In this document: in pieces, positions 61,001-64,000 of the stretch
Layout of the letters: each line of letters begins with the position of its first letter
Position numbering within the stretch: the stretch's first letter is position 1
Assembly: GCF_949987515.2 (NCBI RefSeq)
Contig: NC_082691.1
Span: 61,759,740 to 61,823,739 of the forward strand
DNA from: Delphinus delphis
Lineage: Eukaryota; Chordata; Mammalia; Artiodactyla; Delphinidae
Reading direction: 5' to 3'
Length of the DNA stretch: 64,000 nucleotides
Notes under the pieces: model-generated
What the model was told of the DNA's origin: nothing
The model's input: the letters and a program-made list of their open reading frames with translations, nothing else
The model's database searches: none
Program-made: the position numbers and the translations under genes

Positions 61001-64000
61001 ATACTTTCACCTACTAAAATCCCACCTGTCCCCAGAAGTCCAGCTCAGAGGCTAAACCCTCCCTGATCCTCCAGGGTGAAGGCATGAGTCTTTTCCTGTC
61101 CCTCTAAGCTCTTCTTGCAAACTGTCTCTCACGGATGCAGTGCTGCCCAGTGGTTAAGAGTGATGGCTGAGGGCTTCCCTGATGACGCAGTGGTTGGGAG
61201 TCTGCCTGCCGATGCAGGGGACACGGGTTCGTGCCCCGGTCCGGGAAGGTCCCACATGCCGCGGAGCGGCTGGGCCCGTGAGCCATGGCCGCTGAGCCTG
61301 CGCGTCCGGAGCCTGTGCTCCGCAACGGGAGAGGCCCGCGTACCGCCAAAAAAAAAAAAAAAAAAAAAAAAGAGTGACGGCTGAGGGAGCTGATTATAAC
61401 CTTGAAAAAACTGACTTCATGTCTCTGAGCCTCAGTTTTCTCATCTGCAATATGGGCATAAGAGCAGTACATGTCTCAGGAGGCCTTAGGGAGGTGGGGA
61501 TGATGGGATTATGTATGCAAAGCTCTCTCAGTGGTAGCTGGCACCTGGACCACGATCCACACTTGGTAGCTTTGTGGCCGATTCTCTGTGCTCAGCTGAG
61601 TGGACGAAAGTACACGAGGACTGTTGCCTAAGCTTCTGTCCCATGCAGGCAACGCCCGCTCTCTAAAACATGAGGCTTCAGCGGGGGTCTGGCTGTAGCA
61701 TAACAAAATTGGGTAGGAAGAGGAGCTGGGACCCTTCCTCCTCTTCCCCCAGGCTTCTCATAGGAGCTTTTTCCCTCCCCGTGTCCTTCTTTCTCCAGGA
61801 AAGATCCCACTGAAAAGGCAAACAGAGCAGGAGGAAGCGGTGGCTAGGAGGCAGGGGAGGAGAGAAATCAATCACCCCATTGCCATTGCCATTAGCGACC
61901 TTGGCTCTTCCCACTTCAGCCGCCACACTGGTTAATGGCAATGCTGCTTCTGCCCCACACGCTTCTCCCATTTGCCAGCAGTCAGCACTTTGGTCCAAAT
62001 GAAGAAAATTGTTCATTAGTACCAGGGGCTAATTGGCACTACGTTTGCCAACCTCCGTGGCACCCTGACCTTTTTTTCAGCTTCTCATTTGACGTGATGT
62101 GAGTGGTCTGGTACGTGCTGCGGCACCTCCTTTGGGAAGTCTTCTCGTCTCCCCTCCCCTCTCCCTCCTCGTCCCATAGCCCCCTTGCACTCCCCAATCA
62201 GGGCATTTATCACTCTGTATCCCTTTTGTCTGTTGCAATTGTGAGTGGGGGCCTCAACGCCAGGGCAGTGGCTGGCACATAGTAGCTGTTTAATAAACTG
62301 TTTGAATACTGTGCTCAGCTTGGCAATGGAGAAGAGATCCAGGCCCTGTCCTTGGGGGCTCCAGGCTGGTTGAGGGGAGAGGGGACAGCTCAGGCTGTAG
62401 GAACCAGAGCAGAGCTGCCTCAGGTCCACAGGTCGTGGGGTGGAGGGGCCGCATCACCTCACTTAGCGCTTGGTCTCTGGGTTTAGACTGAGTCAGGGCC
62501 CCGGCTCTCCACTGCCCCACCCCACACGGCTCACAAGATCCTAAAAATACAGTTTTATGATCTCAGGACTGGGAAGGAGCGTGGAAGCCATTCCTTCTGC
62601 TTGCACATCTCCTGGGTCAGGGACATCACCTCCTCCCAGGGAGGTTTGTTTTAATCATGGATAGGAAGCGTGGTCAGATGACGCAGAAATCTTCCTCAGC
62701 AGCCCCACTACCTCTCTCACTCCCTTCCGTTAGGAGCACCACTGCCATTGGACTCCTCCAAGCACAGCTGTTCTCTGGGACACGAGAGCCCTCCGCTGGT
62801 GCAGACAGGGGAATGCCACTCAGCCTCAGATGCAGATGCTACGGTCTAGCCCTCTAACCATTCTCAGGGTGAAGGCCTGAGTTTGGACAGGCATGTGTGT
62901 GTGAGTGCGCGCACGCGTGCGAGTGAGGCGACAGGGGAGCTGTGCCACTATTCAGACACACATTCAGAGACAGGTTGCTATGATGCTTCCAGGATAAGGG
63001 GCTTCAGACAAGCAGCGGCCCTCCACTCTTGCCCAGTGTCTCAGAAGGCTCTTTGCTGGTGGGGCGGGGCTGGACATGTGAGTGGCTGTTCAGGGTGGGC
63101 TAGTGATGCTGCATTCCACAGCCTCACAAGACACTCCCACTTGGCTCCCATCAGACCTTCCACAGGGCATAGACTCAGGCACCCCCTCCCCTCCCAGAGC
63201 CCAACCGGAACAACCCCACCTGGATGCTGTGTGACTCCTGTAGCCTCTGCTGCCGTCCTCCCCAGAGTGTCAAGCCAGCCGGTGATTGGCCAGGAGGAAG
63301 GAGAGCACAGGCTGTTCTCCCAGGGAGTGGGGGTGGGCGGTCCTGATTCAGACACCATGCGTTACCTGGGTAGCAGGAGTAATGCTGACCACCGCCCCGG
63401 ACTCACAGCCCAGAGGGCCAGTCCGGGGACATCCGGGTAGGGAAGAGGCTACACCCCACACTCCGGCCCAGAAACGGCTACGCTTTGCATGCCCCCCAAC
63501 ACAAGCCTCACCCCATTTTTCCTGCCTCCTGCTCTCCTCCTCTCCCACAGTAGAGTCTGATCGTGGCACTCACCCTGGGGGTTGGGAACTTAGTCTATGC
63601 GCCCCACCCCGTCCCACCTCCCCGGGGAGATGGGGGGCGGAAATTGGCTAAACACAGAGACGCCCTAATGGAGAAACTTCAGGCACCAAGAGTACATAAT
63701 GTGGGAGAGAGGTTCGTCCTCAAAAGGAAAGAAGTGTTTCCTTCTCCCCTTTCTGGGCTCTCTGCGCATTGGAGCACGGAAATCGTGGGCAAATCACTGC
63801 CTTACTGAAGCTAAGGGTGAGGTAGGGGCAGAGGGAGCGCCCACAGTATTATGTCTTTAACGCCGGCCGTAGGACGGTGCCACCGCCCTCAGGTCTTCGA
63901 CGCTGGGTCCGGAGCCCTCGCTACCCCCTAAACCGCCCTCCTGGGAGGCGGGTGCTGAACCCGCGGCGGAGGGTCCGGGGTACACTCACGGGTCGTGTTG
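36928..64000 (-). CDS. CRHR2: Corticotropin-releasing hormone receptor 2 (gene body, 5' end outside window)
   Basis: CRHR2 is a class B (secretin-family) GPCR of the plasma membrane that binds urocortins and CRH and signals mainly through Gs. Eleven coding segments join in frame from right to left: 64000-63990 (partial), 50157-50072, 48663-48554, 48160-48043, 46202-46049, 45519-45459, 43994-43922, 39120-39035, 38862-38727, 38298-38257 and 37068-36928. They encode residues equivalent to human CRHR2-alpha 74-411 with no indel. Seen are the end of the hormone-binding ectodomain (sequons NGTW and NYSQ), all seven membrane segments, the extracellular loop 2 Cys-Trp pair, the TM7 QGFFV motif split by an intron, and a TAAV C-terminus. 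The isoform-specific first exons and signal peptide lie right of the window. All frames are open. CRHR1 is the closest paralogue, but the sequence details and GARS1 linkage point to CRHR2. Confidence 0.96.
37069..38256 (-). other. CRHR2 intron, GC-rich
   Basis: 1.2 kb of GC-rich sequence. I recognise no element. Overlapping open frames here reflect high GC with few stops. Confidence 0.7.
38257..38298 (-). CDS. CRHR2: CRHR2 micro-exon (42 nt): [14 protein letters not shown]
   Basis: Exactly 14 codons, phase 0 at both ends: the end of TM7 and start of helix 8. Skipping it would keep the frame but remove 14 residues of TM7; such a TM7-deleted form is known for CRHR1, and here it is only a possibility. 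The acceptor is cttcccag and the donor GAG|GTATGA. Confidence 0.95.
38299..38726 (-). other. CRHR2 intron
   Basis: 428 nt, GC-rich; nothing recognised. Confidence 0.75.
38727..38862 (-). CDS. CRHR2: CRHR2 exon: TM6 to TM7
   Basis: The exon is 136 nt: one base completing Arg, then 45 codons [20 protein letters not shown] to [10 protein letters not shown]6 carries the class B PLLG kink, extracellular loop 3 is SPGEDELSQ, and TM7 begins. The donor is CAG|GTGGGG. Confidence 0.96.
39035..39120 (-). CDS. CRHR2: CRHR2 exon: TM5 end and intracellular loop 3
   Basis: The exon is 86 nt: 28 codons [20 protein letters not shown] to TSETIQY plus two bases of Arg. The basic loop 3 contacts Gs in this family. 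The acceptor is ccctccag and the donor CAG|GTGAGT. Confidence 0.96.
39121..43921 (-). other. CRHR2 intron, 4.8 kb, with CATC-type satellite
   Basis: It contains a degenerate CATC/ACCC tetranucleotide tract (40665-40925) and MIR pieces near 42130-42250 (gtggccttgggcaaatgact) and 42500-42620 (accttgagcagctgtttcac). There is no SINE of the CHR class. Nothing else is recognised. Confidence 0.7.
40665..40925. repeat. Degenerate (CATC)n/(ACCC)n tetranucleotide tract
   Basis: About 260 bases built from catc, atcc and accc units such as ccatccattaatccatccaa, with two similar halves that each include acccacttattcaaca-like text. This explains the open frame over it. Confidence 0.88.
43922..43994 (-). 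CDS. CRHR2: CRHR2 exon: extracellular loop 2 and TM5
   Basis: The exon is 73 nt: the base completing Gln, then 24 codons [24 protein letters not shown]. The Cys is the loop 2 half of the disulfide conserved in GPCRs. The acceptor is tttgcag and the donor TTG|GTAGGT. Confidence 0.96.
43995..45458 (-). other. CRHR2 intron
   Basis: 1.5 kb, GC-rich; several overlapping open frames but no recognised element. Confidence 0.7.
45459..45519 (-). CDS. CRHR2: CRHR2 exon: TM4
   Basis: The exon is 61 nt: two bases of Cys, 19 codons [19 protein letters not shown], and two bases of Gln. TM4 keeps the class B GW.IP core (GWC-IP). The Cys after IP replaces the Phe I remember for human (IPFPIIV). The donor is ACA|GTAAGT. 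Confidence 0.95.
45520..46048 (-). other. CRHR2 intron
   Basis: 529 nt; nothing recognised. Confidence 0.75.
46049..46202 (-). CDS. CRHR2: CRHR2 exon: TM3 and intracellular loop 2
   Basis: The exon is 154 nt: 51 codons [20 protein letters not shown] to [11 protein letters not shown] plus one base of Cys. TM3 contains the class B EGCYLHT signature. RLRKR has Arg where I recall human Cys. The donor is GGT|GTGAGG. Confidence 0.96.
46203..48042 (-). other. CRHR2 intron
   Basis: 1.8 kb with MIR-like pieces near 46730-46880 and 47660-47780 (ctcagtttccatgtctgtat). Its 5' end is the unusual GTCTCT donor. Confidence 0.7.
48043..48160 (-). CDS. CRHR2: CRHR2 exon: intracellular loop 1, TM2 and loop 1
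   Basis: The exon is 118 nt: one base completing Arg, then 39 codons [20 protein letters not shown] to DHEVHESNE. The protein fixes the 3' end at GAG|GTCTCT, a GT donor lacking the usual +3 to +6 bases. GTAGAG, eight bases further on, matches better but would shift the frame. The residue after NV in TM2 is Thr (human Met, from memory). Confidence 0.94.
48554..48663 (-). CDS. CRHR2: CRHR2 exon: TM1, with tandem acceptor
   Basis: The exon is 110 nt: 36 codons [20 protein letters not shown] to AFLLFLAL plus two bases of Arg. The acceptor reads gtccag|CAG|AGG, so either of two AGs could be used; the first gives DDKQRKY as in human, the second drops one Gln. The donor is GCG|GTGAGT. Confidence 0.95.
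50072..50157 (-). CDS. CRHR2: CRHR2 exon: end of hormone-binding ectodomain
   Basis: The exon is 86 nt: two bases of Arg, then 28 codons [20 protein letters not shown] to CQPILDDK. It carries two conserved cysteines and two N-glycosylation sequons (NGT, NYS). The acceptor is gtttgtag and the donor AAG|GTGAGT. Confidence 0.96.
50580..50800 (-). mobile_element. MIR element
   Basis: The stretches accccatggagtaggtactg, ttacagatgagaaaactgag and gaagattcaaacccagaagg are the reverse complement of a nearly full MIR. Confidence 0.85.
51784..51829. repeat. Short tandem duplication
   Basis: The phrase ggttgtatgttaagagaa appears twice about 28 bases apart, separated by agaaagaag. Confidence 0.8.
52540..53070 (+). 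mobile_element. LINE-2 3' fragment
   Basis: Ordered L2 phrases occur: actgccagagtgatcatgct, gggaataaagtccaactttc, tattcaaggcccttgac and cacctcctcctggaggcttc. A (CA)n run lies at 53042-53061. A related piece lies at 52060-52330. Confidence 0.75.
57500..57720 (+). mobile_element. LINE-2 fragment
   Basis: The stretches cattcaaggcctccatgatc and acttcctccatgaagtcttc resemble the L2 3' region. It is followed by a short (TC)n run near 57744-57760. Confidence 0.65.
59090..59420. repeat. Purine-rich GGGA/GAGA and GACA-type tract
   Basis: The plus strand is almost purely purine from 59100 to 59250 (units gggagg, gagaga), then shifts to acagaga/atagaa units to 59420. The long minus-strand open frames here (Leu/Ser/Pro-rich) are artefacts of this composition. 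Confidence 0.88.
60110..60290 (+). mobile_element. MIR element
   Basis: It contains agctgtgtgactttgggaaa, ctctgtgcctcagtttcccc and taatatgaggataataccat in consensus order. Confidence 0.85.
61140..61530 (+). mobile_element. MIR element split by a SINE
   Basis: The MIR head (cagtggttaagagtgatgg) is to the left and its body (ctctgagcctcagttttctc, atctgcaatatgggcataag) to the right of the CHR SINE at 61172-61369. The duplicated target lies inside the MIR. Confidence 0.8.
61172..61369 (+). mobile_element. CHR-type SINE, short form, inside a MIR
   Basis: A plus-strand short CHR: gcttccctgatgacgcagtg to an A run of about 23. The near-perfect direct repeats aagagtgatggctgag (61156-61171) and aagagtgacggctgag (61370-61385) flank it. 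It lacks about 12 bases (acaacagtgaga) seen in other copies before the tail. It is the only CHR SINE in the CRHR2 part. Confidence 0.93.
63840..64000. promoter_or_regulatory. CpG-rich stretch at the CRHR2 ectodomain exon
   Basis: CpG is unusually frequent (gccggccgtaggacg, cccgcggcgga), well above the rest of the intron. It could be the edge of a CpG island lying right of the window or simply a GC-rich exon flank. No promoter element is seen. Confidence 0.4.
63990..64000 (-). CDS. CRHR2: CRHR2 exon fragment (last 11 nt), cut by the window edge
   Basis: The minus strand reads CAACACGACCC|GTGAGTG. That is the final base of Tyr, then Asn-Thr-Thr and the first base of Arg; the two Gs at 50157-50156 complete CGG. 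This matches KYNTTRNAYREC of CRHR2 and gives a strong donor. Position corresponds to human alpha residues 74-77. Confidence 0.88.

Larger units (their letters stand above)
50158..63989 (-). other. CRHR2 large intron, 13.8 kb
   Basis: It is mostly old repeats: reverse MIR at 50580-50800; L2 at about 52060-52330 and 52540-53070; MIR at 54020-54200; L2 at 57500-57720; a purine-rich tract at 59090-59420; MIR at 60110-60290; L2-like 60560-61110; MIR split by a SINE at 61140-61530. Sequence at 53100-54000, 54200-57400, 57900-59080 and 61540-63830 holds nothing I can name. Confidence 0.7.

Noticed and set aside
61172..61270. tRNA gene with A and B boxes
   Set aside because: The tRNA-like sequence is the head of a SINE and cannot fold as a full tRNA gene.

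Overview
The window is nuclear DNA from a mammal, almost certainly a cetacean. It holds multi-exon vertebrate genes split by GT-AG introns (and one AT-AC intron), ancient mammalian repeats (MIR, L2, L1M, MER2, MER5, Tigger), and about a dozen tRNA-derived SINEs of the CHR type found in whales and their hippo/ruminant relatives. Several SINEs are the short, internally deleted, long-A-tailed form that I associate with toothed whales. The species cannot be fixed from this window alone.

Layout. Positions 1-24594 (+ strand) carry the last ten coding exons of GARS1, glycyl-tRNA synthetase: motif 2 onward, motif 3, the anticodon-binding domain, the stop and a poly(A) signal at 24628. Positions 24661-35984 are intergenic, with old L2, MIR and MER5 pieces, two SINEs and a CA repeat. 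Positions 35985-64000 (- strand) carry CRHR2, the corticotropin-releasing hormone receptor 2 (a class B GPCR). From the 3' end it comprises a 3'UTR with poly(A) signal, ten complete coding exons, and an 11-base fragment of the next upstream exon at the right edge of the window. The two genes are tail to tail, the same order as in human 7p14.3. Both reading frames stay intact across every junction and the visible lengths (about 445 of 739 and 338 of 411 residues) match the human proteins without indels, so both look functional.

The most notable feature is the GARS1 intron at 11492-12287. It begins ATATCCTTT, ends AC, and has the branch-site match TTCCTTGAC eleven bases before its end. These are textbook U12-type (minor spliceosome) AT-AC signals, and the protein frame is correct only with these boundaries. 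Other points are a very weak GTCTCT donor and a tandem CAG/CAG acceptor in CRHR2, a multi-layer nest of transposons in a GARS1 intron (SINEs inside a Tigger inside an L1M), and a sharp change from an AT-rich, SINE-rich GARS1 half to a GC-rich, SINE-poor CRHR2 half.

The two genes have no shared pathway that the sequence shows. GARS1 charges tRNA-Gly in cytosol and mitochondria; CRHR2 is a cell-surface receptor for urocortins and CRH. I found no convincing additional protein-coding gene, CRISPR array or undescribed multi-gene system.
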